Source: MH13 sp042140245 (GTDB taxonomy: Bacteria > Pseudomonadota > Alphaproteobacteria > Rhizobiales > MH13). Taken from it: a DNA stretch of 64,000 nucleotides. Both the position numbers and the translations under genes were made by a program. Each line of letters starts with the position of its first letter. Positions within the stretch are counted from its first letter, which is position 1. This document shows, in pieces, positions 31,825 to 40,892 of the stretch. The notes beneath the pieces were generated by a model. It did not search any database and was not told the origin of the DNA. It was given only the letters and a program-made list of their open reading frames with translations. The DNA lies in assembly GCF_042140245.1 (NCBI RefSeq), contig NZ_CP159483.1, positions 434,001 to 498,000 on the forward strand. Direction: 5' to 3'.

Positions 31825-33464
31825 AAGCCTTTGCTGAGCTTCTTGACCGCCTTGCCTATGAGCCACGCCGCAATGGCAAGCTGCGGCTTCTGATCACCTA
31901 TTTCCAGCAAACACCTGACCCAGAACGCGGCATAGCACTCGCTGCCATTACCGGTGGATTGGACTTTAAGAACGCAAAACCAGCACTCATTCGCGGCTTG
32001 GTGGAAGCGCACACTGATCCTGTGCTCTTCCGGCTGTCCTACGATTATGTGGGCGACATGTCCGAAACTGTGGCGCTGATCTGGCCAGCCGATCATGGTG
32101 TAAACACGCCGCCACCAGCGCTGGAAGACGTGGTGGATGCGCTGGCAACGACCGGCAAAGCTGAAATGCCCGCACTGATCACCCGTTGGCTTGACACGCT
32201 GGACGAAACAGGGCGCTGGGCGCTCTTGAAGCTGATCACAGGTGGCTTGCGCATCGGCGTTTCAGCACGCCTTGCCAAGACGGCGGTGGCCGGGCTTGGC
32301 GATCTGAAACCCAACGATATTGAAGAGGTTTGGCACGGCCTGTTGCCACCCTATGAGGGCCTGTTCGCCTGGGCAGAGGGCCGTGGCGAAAGGCCGGAGA
32401 ATGATGATCCAGCGCCCTTTGCGCCTGCCATGCTGGCACACCCCATTGAAGATGGCGATTTCGACAAACTCGATGCCAGCGAGTTTCTGGCCGAGTGGAA
32501 ATGGGATGGCATTCGCGTGCAAGCAGCTGGCGGAACAGGCCAGGACGGCGCGTCCGTTCAACGACTTTACTCGCGCACGGGCGATGACATCTCGCGCGCC
32601 TTTCCAGATCTGATTGAGGCCCTACCCGCCAACGCGACACTGGATGGAGAACTGTTGGTGTTGATTGATGGGCGCGTGCAAACCTTCAACACGCTGCAAC
32701 AGCGCCTCAACCGCAAAACGGTGTCGAAGAAGCTCCTGGAAAGCCATCCGGCCCATATGCGTGCCTATGATGTGCTGCGTCTTGATGGCGAGGATGTACG
32801 CGCCCTGCCTTTTGTTAAACGGCGAGCGTTGCTGGAAGACTTCATCTCCAAACATGATCATCCGCGTCTCGATATCTCTCCTATGGTGCCATTTGAGGAT
32901 TGGCAGACCCTTGGCGAGGCGCGCGGCGATCCAGCCTCGCACGGCGCAGGTGAGGACGCTGACGCTGTGGAAGGCGTGATGATCAAACGGGCGGACAGCG
33001 CTTATGTGCCAGGGCGACCGAAAGGGCCATGGTGGAAGTGGAAGCGCGATCCCATGCTGATCGATGCGGTTCTGATGTATGCCCAGCGAGGCCATGGCAA
33101 GCGATCAAGCCTCTACTCTGATTACACGTTCGGCGTTTGGAAACCAGGTGAGGACGGCCCGTTGCTTGTACCAGTCGGTAAGGCCTATTTCGGTTTCACC
33201 GACGAGGAGTTGAAAAAAATCGACAGCTTCGTGCGCAAACACACCGTCAATCGCTTTGGCCCCGTACGAGAGGTCGTCCACGGTGAGGATGCTGGCATGG
33301 TGTTCGAGGTGGCCTTTGAAGGGCTGCAACGCTCCACGCGCCATAAAAGCGGCGTCGCGATGCGCTTTCCCCGCATATCGCGGCTTCGCTGGGACAAGCC
33401 GCCACGCGAAGCCGACACGCTGGAAACAGTGATGGCGTTGCTCCCAGAGAGCGAGCGGCACTGA
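31821..33464 (+). CDS. Cisplatin damage response ATP-dependent DNA ligase
   Basis: The product has 547 residues from GTG 31821. It has an N-terminal DNA-binding domain (about 1-200), then the nucleotidyl-transferase core with KxDG motif Lys227 in EWKWDGIRVQ, DGELLVL, EGVMIKRADSAY and WWKWKRDP, and an OB-fold at the C-terminus. It seals nicks using ATP, unlike the essential NAD-dependent LigA. It is known from related operons as the ligase whose loss raises sensitivity to cisplatin. It overlaps the exonuclease gene by four bases. Confidence 0.94.
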   Translation: MKAFAELLDRLAYEPRRNGKLRLLITYFQQTPDPERGIALAAITGGLDFKNAKPALIRGLVEAHTDPVLFRLSYDYVGDMSETVALIWPADHGVNTPPPALEDVVDALATTGKAEMPALITRWLDTLDETGRWALLKLITGGLRIGVSARLAKTAVAGLGDLKPNDIEEVWHGLLPPYEGLFAWAEGRGERPENDDPAPFAPAMLAHPIEDGDFDKLDASEFLAEWKWDGIRVQAAGGTGQDGASVQRLYSRTGDDISRAFPDLIEALPANATLDGELLVLIDGRVQTFNTLQQRLNRKTVSKKLLESHPAHMRAYDVLRLDGEDVRALPFVKRRALLEDFISKHDHPRLDISPMVPFEDWQTLGEARGDPASHGAGEDADAVEGVMIKRADSAYVPGRPKGPWWKWKRDPMLIDAVLMYAQRGHGKRSSLYSDYTFGVWKPGEDGPLLVPVGKAYFGFTDEELKKIDSFVRKHTVNRFGPVREVVHGEDAGMVFEVAFEGLQRSTRHKSGVAMRFPRISRLRWDKPPREADTLETVMALLPESERH

Positions 33465-33540
33465 CCCGACATATTGTCAGCTTGGCCAGATCGCGTATGA
33501 CAGCACTCTACCTCGCCAACATCCAGACCAATGATCGTCC

Positions 33541-34020
33541 ATGCCTATCGTTGTCCGACCTGCCCGGCGCCCCGATGCACCAGCGATGTGCCAGCTTCTC
33601 AATGCTATCATTCGTGAAGGGGGAACGACGGCCCATCGCGAAGCCTTCTCCGAAGAGAAGATGATCGCGCTCTACATTGAGGCACCGCTTGGTATTGCGT
33701 GTACCGTAGCAACTGAGGGCGAGGATGTTCTCGGCTTTCAGTCGTTGGAATGGTGTGACCCGAACTGGACAGGTGACCATGCTCTTCCAGCCGATTGGAC
33801 CGTCATTGCCACCTATGTAGCGCAAGCGGCCCATGGCCAGGGGATCGGACGAATGTTGTTTTCAGAAACGATCAAAGCCGCCAGAGCTGCAGGTGTAAAA
33901 ACAATTGATGCCACAATCCGCCACGAGAACACGGGCGGGCTCGCCTACTACAGTCGCATGGGATTTGTAGACTACCACCAGTATGACGAAGCATGCGCAA
34001 AACGGTTCGATCTGACCTGA
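33541..34020 (+). CDS. GNAT-family N-acetyltransferase
   Basis: The product has 159 residues. The acetyl-CoA site is visible as YVAQAAHGQGIGRMLF (Q/RxxGxG/A motif) and the C-terminal NTGGLAYYSRMGFVDYHQY segment is typical. The substrate, an amine or amino acid derivative, cannot be told. It is convergent with the SURF1 gene, with 12 bases between stops. Confidence 0.85.
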   Translation: MPIVVRPARRPDAPAMCQLLNAIIREGGTTAHREAFSEEKMIALYIEAPLGIACTVATEGEDVLGFQSLEWCDPNWTGDHALPADWTVIATYVAQAAHGQGIGRMLFSETIKAARAAGVKTIDATIRHENTGGLAYYSRMGFVDYHQYDEACAKRFDLT

Positions 34021-34032
34021 TAGCAGGTTTGT

Positions 34033-34737
34033 TTAGCGTCGGCGACGCTGCATCATCACCGTGCCTACCACGGTCAGCAAAACAGCCGCCAATCCGTACC
34101 AGGTGAGCATGTATTCAAAATGCCGGTTGGAGAAGGTGAACTTCGTTTCTCCAGCTTGCGGCAGGCCACCAACGGCACCAGCGGGCATATCAACCGTGAT
34201 GGGTAGAGCACGGCTTACATCTGATGCCTGCATCAATTGGGCAATGCTGCGACGATAAAGGATGTTTTCGTCCAAGTCGGGATCGGGCGTGAACCGGTCT
34301 GGTGGATCGTCCGGTCGCACCAACCCTTCAAAACGAATGGTTCCTATGGGTGCGTCTCGAACCAAAGCATCGGGCGCCAACTCGAAAGGAATGAAACCCC
34401 GATTGACGAAAACGGATTGGCTACCGTCTGTTTCGAAAGGCTGTAGGACCCAATAGCCGGGCCCTTCATATGGTCCGTTGGCATCGGAAAGGGTTGTGAA
34501 AACACGGACCGGTTCGCCGAAAAACTCCCCGATCAACAACACACGGCGATAGTCGGCATCCTCCAGGCCTTCATCTACCAACGCTTGAAGCGGAACAGCC
34601 GGTAAAGTTGGCCGTGTTTCTGCTTGGGCGATCAAGCCTTCTTTCCAAGCCAGACGCTGCATCTGCCACGTTCCAAGGCCCAGCAGCGTGACGAACGCGC
34701 CAAGGATCAGTGCAATGGCGAAAAAGCGCTTCATCAC
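34033..34737 (-). CDS. SURF1-family cytochrome c oxidase assembly protein
   Basis: The product has 234 residues. It has membrane helices at each end (FAIALILGAFVTLLGLGTWQMQRLAWK and YMLTWYGLAAVLLTVVGTVMM) around a periplasmic domain, as in SURF1/Shy1. Motifs GLGTWQMQRL and VFVNRGFIPFE are characteristic. It helps place haem a in oxidase subunit I. It follows the DUF983 gene and closes the cox cluster. Confidence 0.92.
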   Translation of the reverse strand: MMKRFFAIALILGAFVTLLGLGTWQMQRLAWKEGLIAQAETRPTLPAVPLQALVDEGLEDADYRRVLLIGEFFGEPVRVFTTLSDANGPYEGPGYWVLQPFETDGSQSVFVNRGFIPFELAPDALVRDAPIGTIRFEGLVRPDDPPDRFTPDPDLDENILYRRSIAQLMQASDVSRALPITVDMPAGAVGGLPQAGETKFTFSNRHFEYMLTWYGLAAVLLTVVGTVMMQRRRR

Positions 34738-34740
34738 AGG

Positions 34741-35133
34741 TTACCCGTGGTGCCCGCCGGAGACATCATCGTTGCGCACTTCGGTGGCATCCATCTGGTA
34801 TTGACGCGCGATGAGCCAGCCTTTCAGAGGGCGTAGAGGCAAGAGACACGTGATCAAGATAACTGGCAATGAAACGGCTGCATGCACCCAGAAGGATGGC
34901 TGATAGGCAATCTCCAGCCAGAGTGCGGCACCAACAGCAATGAAGCCCGCAAAGAAAGTGATGAAAACCGCTGGCCCGTCGCCGGAGTCGGCAAAACCAT
35001 AGTCGAGATCACACACATTGCAGCGCTCATGCAGCGTGATCCAACCGTTGAACAGCTTACCTTGTCCGCAGCGGGGGCACTTGCCCCGATAACCAGCCAT
35101 CAATGGCTGCGATGTGTGCGGAACAATGGTCAT
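34741..35133 (-). CDS. DUF983-family membrane protein of the cox cluster
   Basis: The product has 130 residues. A zinc-ribbon-like N-terminus has two Cys pairs, CPRCGQGKLF and CNVCDLDYGF, followed by two membrane helices (AVFITFFAGFIAVGAALWLE and SLPVILITCLLPLRPLKGWL). This is DUF983, conserved in alphaproteobacterial cox clusters between coxC and SURF1. Its exact role in oxidase assembly is not known. A terminator-like hairpin separates it from coxC. Confidence 0.9.
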   Translation of the reverse strand: MTIVPHTSQPLMAGYRGKCPRCGQGKLFNGWITLHERCNVCDLDYGFADSGDGPAVFITFFAGFIAVGAALWLEIAYQPSFWVHAAVSLPVILITCLLPLRPLKGWLIARQYQMDATEVRNDDVSGGHHG

Positions 35134-35148
35134 GGTTGTATGGTCCTT

Positions 35149-35183
35149 AAAAAGAGAAACGGGCGACCCTATCGGACCGCCCG
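35149..35183 (-). terminator. Terminator or attenuator after coxC
   Basis: On the minus strand CGGGCGGTCC (35183-35174) pairs with GGTCGCCCG (35168-35160) except for one bulge, then TTTCTCTTTTT follows. This is a Rho-independent terminator layout 29 bases beyond the coxC stop, before DUF983. It could reduce expression of the two downstream assembly genes relative to the subunits. Confidence 0.7.
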
Positions 35184-35211
35184 CTGATGGATTTAGAGCA
35201 AAGCAGTCGGC

Positions 35212-36045
35212 CTAGAAGTTGCCGCCGCCACCATAGCCCCAAACGTAGATGGCCACGAACAGGAAGAGCCAAACGACGTCAACAAAGTGCCAGTACCAAG
35301 CAGCCGCCTCAAAGCCAAAATGCTTCTTCGGCGTCATCTGGCCCTGCAAGACGCGGAACAGACAGACAGCCAGGAAAACCGTGCCAACGAACACATGGAA
35401 ACCGTGGAAGCCGGTCGCCATGTAGAACGTTGCGCCGTAGATGTGGCCGGAGAAATCAAAGTGCGCGTGGGTGTACTCGTAGACCTGCACAATGGAGAAC
35501 AGAACACCAAGAGCGATGGTCAAAGCCAAGCCCTGTTTCACGCCCTCGCGGTCACCGTGAATCATCGCGTGGTGCGCCCATGTAACCGTTGTGCCCGATG
35601 TCAGCAGGATCACCGTGTTCATCAGCGGAAGGTGCCAAGGGTCGAAGGTTTCGATGCCCATCGGTGGCCAAACACCGCCGAGCAATTCAGCGCGCATAGG
35701 CTGTTCTGCTGGTCCTGGGAAAAAGCCTGCATCAAAGTAGGCCCAAAACCAGGCAACGAAGAACATCACCTCTGAGGCGATGAAAAGGATCATGCCGTAG
35801 CGCAGATGCAGGGAAACGACCGGTGTGTGATCGCCTGCAATCGACTCGCGGATCACATCACGCCACCACATAACCATGGTGTAGAGCACACCCAGCATGC
35901 CGAGCGCGAAGAAAATCCAAGTTCCACCGTGGAACCAGGTCACGGTGCCGATGGCCAAGACAAGCGCTGAGACCGACCCGATGAACGGCCAAGGGCTTGG
36001 TGGAATGATATGATAGTCGTGATCTGTTGCGTGACCTGAGGCCAT
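35212..36045 (-). CDS. ctaE: Cytochrome c oxidase subunit III
   Basis: The product has 277 residues from ATG 36045; the frame extends 11 codons upstream without family likeness. It has seven membrane helices, and motifs HDYHIIPPSPWPFIGS, FIASEVMFFVAWFWAYF, WPPMGIETFDPWHLPLMNT and FYMATGFHGFHVFVGT, all typical of CoxC. It contains no metal; it stabilises the catalytic subunits and takes part in proton uptake. It lies 48 bases after ctaG in the oxidase cluster. Confidence 0.97.
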   Translation of the reverse strand: MASGHATDHDYHIIPPSPWPFIGSVSALVLAIGTVTWFHGGTWIFFALGMLGVLYTMVMWWRDVIRESIAGDHTPVVSLHLRYGMILFIASEVMFFVAWFWAYFDAGFFPGPAEQPMRAELLGGVWPPMGIETFDPWHLPLMNTVILLTSGTTVTWAHHAMIHGDREGVKQGLALTIALGVLFSIVQVYEYTHAHFDFSGHIYGATFYMATGFHGFHVFVGTVFLAVCLFRVLQGQMTPKKHFGFEAAAWYWHFVDVVWLFLFVAIYVWGYGGGGNF

Positions 36046-36093
36046 CGATGATCTCCTAATATGCGATGCACCGACCAAGGCCGGTGCGTCCCC

Positions 36094-36684
36094 CTAATTG
36101 GTATCGAGTGCTGCCGTTTCCGCCTCTTGCGGGGCGTCGGCTTCAAACATGGTGTAGCTTAGCGTGATGGTGTCGATGCGATCATTGTCTGGGTCGTCCA
36201 AGATTTCTGGATCAACAAAAAAGACAACGCCCATATCGATGCCCTGGCTCGGCTCCAGATGCTGCATCTCAAAGCAGAAGCAGTGCATCTTGTGGAAGTA
36301 AATCCCAGCCTGGGGCGGTGAAACATTGAAAGTAGCCGTGCCGTAGGTGTCCTGATCGGTGAGGTTATCGGCGCGATAGAAAATTTCCGTTACCTGGCCA
36401 ATGGGAACCTCAACCTCATTGACCAAAGGATCGAGATCCCAGCCAAGGCCAGCTGCCACGTTGCCATCAAAGCGTACCTTGATGGTGCGATCAGACACGG
36501 CCTCAGGCGCCACGTCGGCAACTTGCGTTGTGCCGCCAAAACCCGTCACCCGGCAGAAAAGCTCATAAAGCGGCACGGCTGCGTAAGCGACGCCAACCAT
36601 GCAGCCGACAAAAACGCTAAGTGCCATCGCCGTTTTGACGGGGCGAGAGAACGTGCGGGTCGTGGTGTTTTGTCCAGCCATCAA
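36094..36684 (-). CDS. ctaG: Cytochrome c oxidase assembly protein CtaG/Cox11
   Basis: The product has 196 residues (ATG 36684, or 36681). One membrane helix near the N-terminus (ALSVFVGCMVGVAYAAVPLYELFC) anchors a periplasmic domain. Copper-binding cysteines are Cys134 and Cys136 in KMHCFCFEMQHL, with Cys43 in LYELFCRVTGF, numbered from ATG 36681. It delivers copper to the CuB site of subunit I. The start overlaps the stop of the small CoxF-like gene (ATGATGG). Confidence 0.96.
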   Translation of the reverse strand: MMAGQNTTTRTFSRPVKTAMALSVFVGCMVGVAYAAVPLYELFCRVTGFGGTTQVADVAPEAVSDRTIKVRFDGNVAAGLGWDLDPLVNEVEVPIGQVTEIFYRADNLTDQDTYGTATFNVSPPQAGIYFHKMHCFCFEMQHLEPSQGIDMGVVFFVDPEILDDPDNDRIDTITLSYTMFEADAPQEAETAALDTN

Positions 36685-36902
36685 TACGGCCTTGAAATGA
36701 TGCCAGGCCCCTGAATGAGGCTGACGACATAAAACACAATCACCACAGCGCCGAGTGCCAATGCCATGGCAATGGACCGCGAGCGGCGCTGCTTGGAATA
36801 GAAATCTCGGTCCGTGTCCGACATTTTCACCTCTTCGGTGTTGGTCGGAACAGGCTTTGGCGCCTCAGGTGCTTGGCGAACCTGATGTGTGTCGCTTGCC
36901 AT
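36681..36902 (-). CDS. Small membrane protein of the cox cluster (CoxF-like)
   Basis: The product has 73 residues: a polar N-terminus, a basic patch (YSKQRRSRSIAMALALG) and one membrane helix (AMALALGAVVIVFYVVSLIQG). Such a one-helix protein is regularly found between ctaB and ctaG in alphaproteobacteria and is called CoxF. It overlaps the ctaG start and begins two bases after the ctaB stop in the same direction. Role unknown; probably oxidase assembly. Confidence 0.85.
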   Translation of the reverse strand: MASDTHQVRQAPEAPKPVPTNTEEVKMSDTDRDFYSKQRRSRSIAMALALGAVVIVFYVVSLIQGPGIISRPY

Positions 36903-36904
36903 GA

Positions 36905-37903
36905 TCAGCCCCCCACCATGAAGGTAAGAGCGTGCGGCATGGCCAAGGCGAACCCGGTCAAGCGCTCGACGATATCTTCGCCAAGCATCACGGCAAACAC
37001 GGCAAACAGATAAAGAATGGAAAAGCCAAACAGCTTACCAGCAGCTTTGTTGCGCGCTGGGATATCAACGGCCCGGGACAGGCGCAGAGCGTGTTGGATA
37101 AAGCCAACACCGCCAGCCACTGTTACAAGCGCGTAAAGAATACCTGCGTAGCCCAAAAACGCGGGCAGAACCGCCAAAGGCGCAAGCAGAACTGAATAGA
37201 GTAGGATTTGCTGACGGGTGACTTTGTCACCGGCCACGTTCGGCAGCATTGGCACGCCAGCGCGGCCGTAGTCTTCTTCCTTCAGGATTGCCAGTGCCCA
37301 GAAATGCGGTGGCGTCCACATGAAGATGATGAGCACCATCAAGATCGGCTCAAGGCTGAGCGACCCTGTGACGGCGAGCCATCCAATGGCTGGAGGAAAC
37401 GCACCTGCCAAACCACCGATGACGATGTTCTGCGACGTCCACCGCTTCAACCACATGGTGTAGATGTTGACGTAGAAGAAGATGGTGAAGGCCAGCATGG
37501 CGGCCGACTGCCAGTTCACCAGCAGACCAAGTACACCGACCGAGCCAACCGACAAAAGAATGCCAAAACTCAAAGCTTGCCGTGGCGTCACCGCACCCGA
37601 AGGGATGGGGCGCAGCGCAGTTCGACCCATCACGGCATCGATGTCGGCGTCGTACCACATATTGAGAGCACCAGAGGCCCCTGCGCCAATAGCAATGCAG
37701 AGCACAGCGGTAAGCGCAACAAACGGATGAATGGTGCCAGGTGCGGCGATGAGACCTGCAAGCGCTGTGAACACGACCAGCGACATCACCCGTGGTTTCA
37801 ACAGGTTGATGTAATCGCGCGCAGACGCTGTCGAAAGCCCTGCCTCACGAAGGGCAAGGCTGGGATTGGCAGCGTCAGAAGTGGCGTCCGTTAGGCTCAT
37901 CAA
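36905..37903 (-). CDS. ctaB: Protoheme IX farnesyltransferase (heme o synthase)
   Basis: The product has 332 residues and nine membrane helices of the UbiA prenyltransferase superfamily. The two Asp-rich motifs are clear: NMWYDADIDAVMGRTALRPIPSG and, later, KEEDYGRAGVPMLPNVAGD. It adds a farnesyl group to haem b to give haem o, the precursor of the haem a used by this oxidase. It lies within the cox cluster, after ctaD. Confidence 0.97.
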   Translation of the reverse strand: MMSLTDATSDAANPSLALREAGLSTASARDYINLLKPRVMSLVVFTALAGLIAAPGTIHPFVALTAVLCIAIGAGASGALNMWYDADIDAVMGRTALRPIPSGAVTPRQALSFGILLSVGSVGVLGLLVNWQSAAMLAFTIFFYVNIYTMWLKRWTSQNIVIGGLAGAFPPAIGWLAVTGSLSLEPILMVLIIFMWTPPHFWALAILKEEDYGRAGVPMLPNVAGDKVTRQQILLYSVLLAPLAVLPAFLGYAGILYALVTVAGGVGFIQHALRLSRAVDIPARNKAAGKLFGFSILYLFAVFAVMLGEDIVERLTGFALAMPHALTFMVGG

Positions 37904-37926
37904 AACTCGTCATGCTGAAAGAGGGA

Positions 37927-37949
37927 GCGCGGCAAGAAACTCGCCGCGC
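37927..37949 (-). terminator. Stem-loop between ctaD and ctaB
   Basis: GCGCGGC (37927-37933) and GCCGCGC (37943-37949) pair perfectly around a nine-base loop in the 66-base gap after ctaD. On the minus strand it is followed by TCCCTCTTTC, only modestly T-rich. It may protect the coxBA message or partly terminate it. Confidence 0.5.
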
Positions 37950-37969
37950 CAAACTTTAGGATTTCGCTC

Positions 37970-39580
37970 TTAGTGCTTGTCGAACGTAACCCGTGGCAGT
38001 TTTTCAAACTGGTGGAACGGTGGTGGTGAGGTCAGCGTCCACTCCAGTGTCGTAGCACCTTCTCCCCATGGGTTGTCGCCCGCTTTGCGCTTGGCGGCAA
38101 AGGCATGTGCCACGCCCACAAGGAAGATGATCACACCGACAGCGGAAATGTAGGACCCAATCGAGGAGATGTAGTTCCAACCAGCATAGGCGTCAGGATA
38201 ATCGGCATAGCGACGCGGCATCCCGTTGAGGCCCAGGAAGTGTTGCGGGAAGAACAGAAGGTTCACACCAACAAACGTGACCCAGAAGTGCAGTTTGCCA
38301 AGGAACTCAGAGTACATGTAGCCGAACATTTTCGGGAACCAGTAGTACCAAGCCGCGAAGATGCCGAAGACAGCGCCTAGCGAGAGCACATAGTGGAAGT
38401 GAGCAACCACGTAATAGGTGTCATGGAACGCGCGATCCAAGCCAGCATTGGCGAGCTGAACGCCCGTCACACCACCGACAGTGAATAGGAAGATGAAACC
38501 CAATGACCAGATCATTGGCGTAGTGAAGCGGATGGAACCACCCCACATCGTCGCGATCCAAGAGAAGATTTTCACGCCTGTTGGCACCGCGATCACCATT
38601 GTGGCGAACACGAAATAAGCCTGCGTCTCAACGGAGAGGCCCACCGTGTACATGTGGTGCGCCCAAACGATGAAGCCGACCACACCGATAGCCACCATTG
38701 CGTAGGCCATGCCGAGATACCCGAAAATCGGCTTCTTGGAGAAGGTGGAAATGATGTGGCTGACGATGCCGAAGGCCGGCAAAATCATGATGTACACTTC
38801 CGGGTGACCAAAGAACCAGAACAGGTGCTGGAAGAGGATTGGATCCCCGCCACCTGCCGGATCAAAGAAGGTGGTGCCGAAGTTACGGTCGGTCAGCAAC
38901 ATGGTGATAGCACCGGCTAACACTGGCAGCGCCAGAAGAAGCAGGAAGCCTGTCACCAGGATCGCCCAAGCAAACAGCGGCATCTTGTGCAACGTCATGC
39001 CAGGCGCGCGCATGTTGAAGATGGTGGTGATGAAGTTGATCGCCCCCAAGATCGATGACGCGCCGGCAATGTGAAGCGACAAGATCGCAAAATCGACCGC
39101 TGGGCCTGGATGGCCAGATGTAGAGAGCGGCGGATAGATGGTCCAACCACCACCAACGCCCAAACCGCCTGGAGGTCCCTCAACAAACATGGAGATGACC
39201 AGCAGGATCAGCGCAGGTGGAAGCAGCCAGAAGGAAATGTTGTTCATGCGCGGAAACGCCATGTCTGGCGCACCGATCATGATGGGGACGAAATAGTTGG
39301 CAAAACCACCAATCAAGGCTGGCATGACCACAAAGAACACCATGATCAGGCCGTGGCCTGTCACGAAGACATTGTAGGCATGGCCATCGGCAAATATCTG
39401 CATGCCCGGCTCTTGGAGCTCCAGGCGAATACCGATGGAAAGTGCACCACCGATGATGCCCGCGATAATCGCGAAGATCAGGTAGAGGACACCGATGTCC
39501 TTATGGTTGGTTGAATAAAACCAGCGTGCCCAAAATCCGGGGACATCGTCATGCGCTGTCGCGTCTGCGTAGCTTGCCAT
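37970..39580 (-). CDS. ctaD: Cytochrome c oxidase subunit I (aa3 type)
   Basis: The product has 536 residues with twelve membrane helices. Haem ligand His76 (VFVTGHGLIM), CuB ligand His259 with cross-linked Tyr263 and the proton-gate Glu261 in FFGHPEVYIMILPAFG, the His pair in VWAHHMYTVG, and VVAHFHYVLS near the C-terminus are all present. This is a type A haem-copper oxidase reducing O2 to water and pumping protons. It lies between subunit II and ctaB in the cluster. Confidence 0.99.
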   Translation of the reverse strand: MASYADATAHDDVPGFWARWFYSTNHKDIGVLYLIFAIIAGIIGGALSIGIRLELQEPGMQIFADGHAYNVFVTGHGLIMVFFVVMPALIGGFANYFVPIMIGAPDMAFPRMNNISFWLLPPALILLVISMFVEGPPGGLGVGGGWTIYPPLSTSGHPGPAVDFAILSLHIAGASSILGAINFITTIFNMRAPGMTLHKMPLFAWAILVTGFLLLLALPVLAGAITMLLTDRNFGTTFFDPAGGGDPILFQHLFWFFGHPEVYIMILPAFGIVSHIISTFSKKPIFGYLGMAYAMVAIGVVGFIVWAHHMYTVGLSVETQAYFVFATMVIAVPTGVKIFSWIATMWGGSIRFTTPMIWSLGFIFLFTVGGVTGVQLANAGLDRAFHDTYYVVAHFHYVLSLGAVFGIFAAWYYWFPKMFGYMYSEFLGKLHFWVTFVGVNLLFFPQHFLGLNGMPRRYADYPDAYAGWNYISSIGSYISAVGVIIFLVGVAHAFAAKRKAGDNPWGEGATTLEWTLTSPPPFHQFEKLPRVTFDKH

Positions 39581-39646
39581 GGTGCCTCAAATCCTCATCA
39601 AAAGTGTCCGGTGTGGGCGCGGCGCAAACCGCGACCTCAAAAAGTG

Positions 39647-40537
39647 TTAGTTCTGTGCGAGTTCAGTGCCGTCGGCATTGTCGCGGATCATCTGCGCCAA
39701 CATCTCATTGGCCGCACCCAAATCATCGCTAGCCAAAGCAGCCCAAGCATCAAACTGAGACTGGCTTACAACGCGGATCGCGATGGGCATGAAAGCATGG
39801 TCGGTGCCACAAAGCTCTGAGCACTGACCATAGTAGATGCCTTCACGATCAGCGCGGAACCATGTCTCGTTGAGACGGCCCGGCACAGCATCCATCTTCA
39901 CGCCAAAGGCTGGCATTGCGAACGCGTGCAAAACATCAGCCGCGGTTACCTGCAAACGAACGGTGGCGTTCACTGGCACCACAAGGTCATTGTCCACGGC
40001 CAACAGACGCGGGAAGTCTTCTTCTGTGCCGCCGGTTTCTTCCATACGCGCCAAGCGCTCATCGTCCTGCAGCATGATCTGCAGGATGTCGATGTCGTTA
40101 TGATCAGGGTACTCATAGCCCCAATACCACTGGTAGCCCGTCGCCTTGATCGTCATGTCAGCGGGTGGAACCACAGCCTCTTCGTAAAGCAGTCGGAAGG
40201 ACGGTACAGCGATCACCACCAAAATGATGATCGGCACGACAGTCCATGCCACTTCGAGCATCGCGTGGTGCGTGGTCTTCGATGGCGTCTTGTTGTTCTT
40301 CTCAGAGAAGCGCCAGCAGACATAAATCATCAGCGCCAGCACGAAAATTACGATGGCCGTGATAATTATCAAAGTGAAGGTCTCAAACCAGTGTATGTGC
40401 TCCATCACGATGGTCGCGGCGTCTTGGAAGCCCACGGCCCATGGTGTCGGTTGCGCGGCTAAAGCCGGTGCCGCCAACGCTAGAAGTGTAGCCATGGTTG
40501 CGGTGATGGTGGTGGCGATGCGGTGCGCTATCGTCAT
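39647..40537 (-). CDS. ctaC: Cytochrome c oxidase subunit II
   Basis: The product has 296 residues from ATG 40537, directly before a signal peptide (MATLLALAAPALA); the longer frame to 40627 is unlikely. Two membrane helices (about 52-75 and 95-117) are followed by the periplasmic cupredoxin domain with the full CuA set: His204, Cys239, Glu241, Cys243, His247 and Met250 (YGQCSELCGTDHAFMP), and the aromatic GYQWYWGYEYP. It takes electrons from cytochrome c. It is the first gene of the cox cluster. Confidence 0.98.
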   Translation of the reverse strand: MTIAHRIATTITATMATLLALAAPALAAQPTPWAVGFQDAATIVMEHIHWFETFTLIIITAIVIFVLALMIYVCWRFSEKNNKTPSKTTHHAMLEVAWTVVPIIILVVIAVPSFRLLYEEAVVPPADMTIKATGYQWYWGYEYPDHNDIDILQIMLQDDERLARMEETGGTEEDFPRLLAVDNDLVVPVNATVRLQVTAADVLHAFAMPAFGVKMDAVPGRLNETWFRADREGIYYGQCSELCGTDHAFMPIAIRVVSQSQFDAWAALASDDLGAANEMLAQMIRDNADGTELAQN

Positions 40538-40892
40538 GCTGATACAGGTCTCCGAGCGATCAGGGCCGAAAATGTGCGGGCGTGTCATGAAGCCGGTTGG
40601 CAAACAACCGGTTTTGTCCGCTGACACGGGCGCTCACAAGCCCTCCTCCTAATCGAAGCCTTACCTATCTGACTGACCATCTGATGGGAAGAGCGCAGGC
40701 CGAGTTGAAATGCGTCATATTAGCGCCGCACTTCTTATCCCTTGGTCGTAGAGAGAGTTTTGAAAGCCCACTGTCGTTAGGGCAATGCGCAACGATCATA
40801 CCTTTTTGACAACAATGCCCAAACGCCTGTGGCCCTAGCGAAGACCACTCTCGTCATACCGCCGCCCCATTGCTAGAGTTTGGCCATCGCTG
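40538..40892. other. Divergent intergenic region between ctaC and the IalB-like gene
   Basis: No convincing gene in 355 bases. The region includes the perfect hairpin CCGGTTG-GCAAA-CAACCGG (40593-40611) about 56 bases before ctaC, followed on the plus strand by TTTT. No FixK box (TTGAT-N4-ATCAA) is seen here, so control of the oxidase cluster by FixK at this point is not supported. Confidence 0.6.
40593..40611. repeat. Inverted repeat upstream of ctaC
   Basis: CCGGTTG (40593-40599) and CAACCGG (40605-40611) flank GCAAA. It lies in the leader or promoter of the cox cluster and could be an operator or a leader hairpin. Confidence 0.4.

Noticed and set aside
31770..32096. Minus-strand small open frame at the exonuclease-ligase junction
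   Set aside because: It lies opposite two coupled repair genes and has no ribosome site or family likeness.
37208..37894. Plus-strand 228-codon open frame opposite ctaB
   Set aside because: It is antisense to a well-supported membrane protein gene; the His/Asp/Arg-rich translation is typical of the reverse strand of membrane helices.
40538..40892. FixK control of the cox cluster
   Set aside because: No TTGAT-N4-ATCAA-like site is seen before ctaC; low-oxygen repression may occur by other means but is not supported here.
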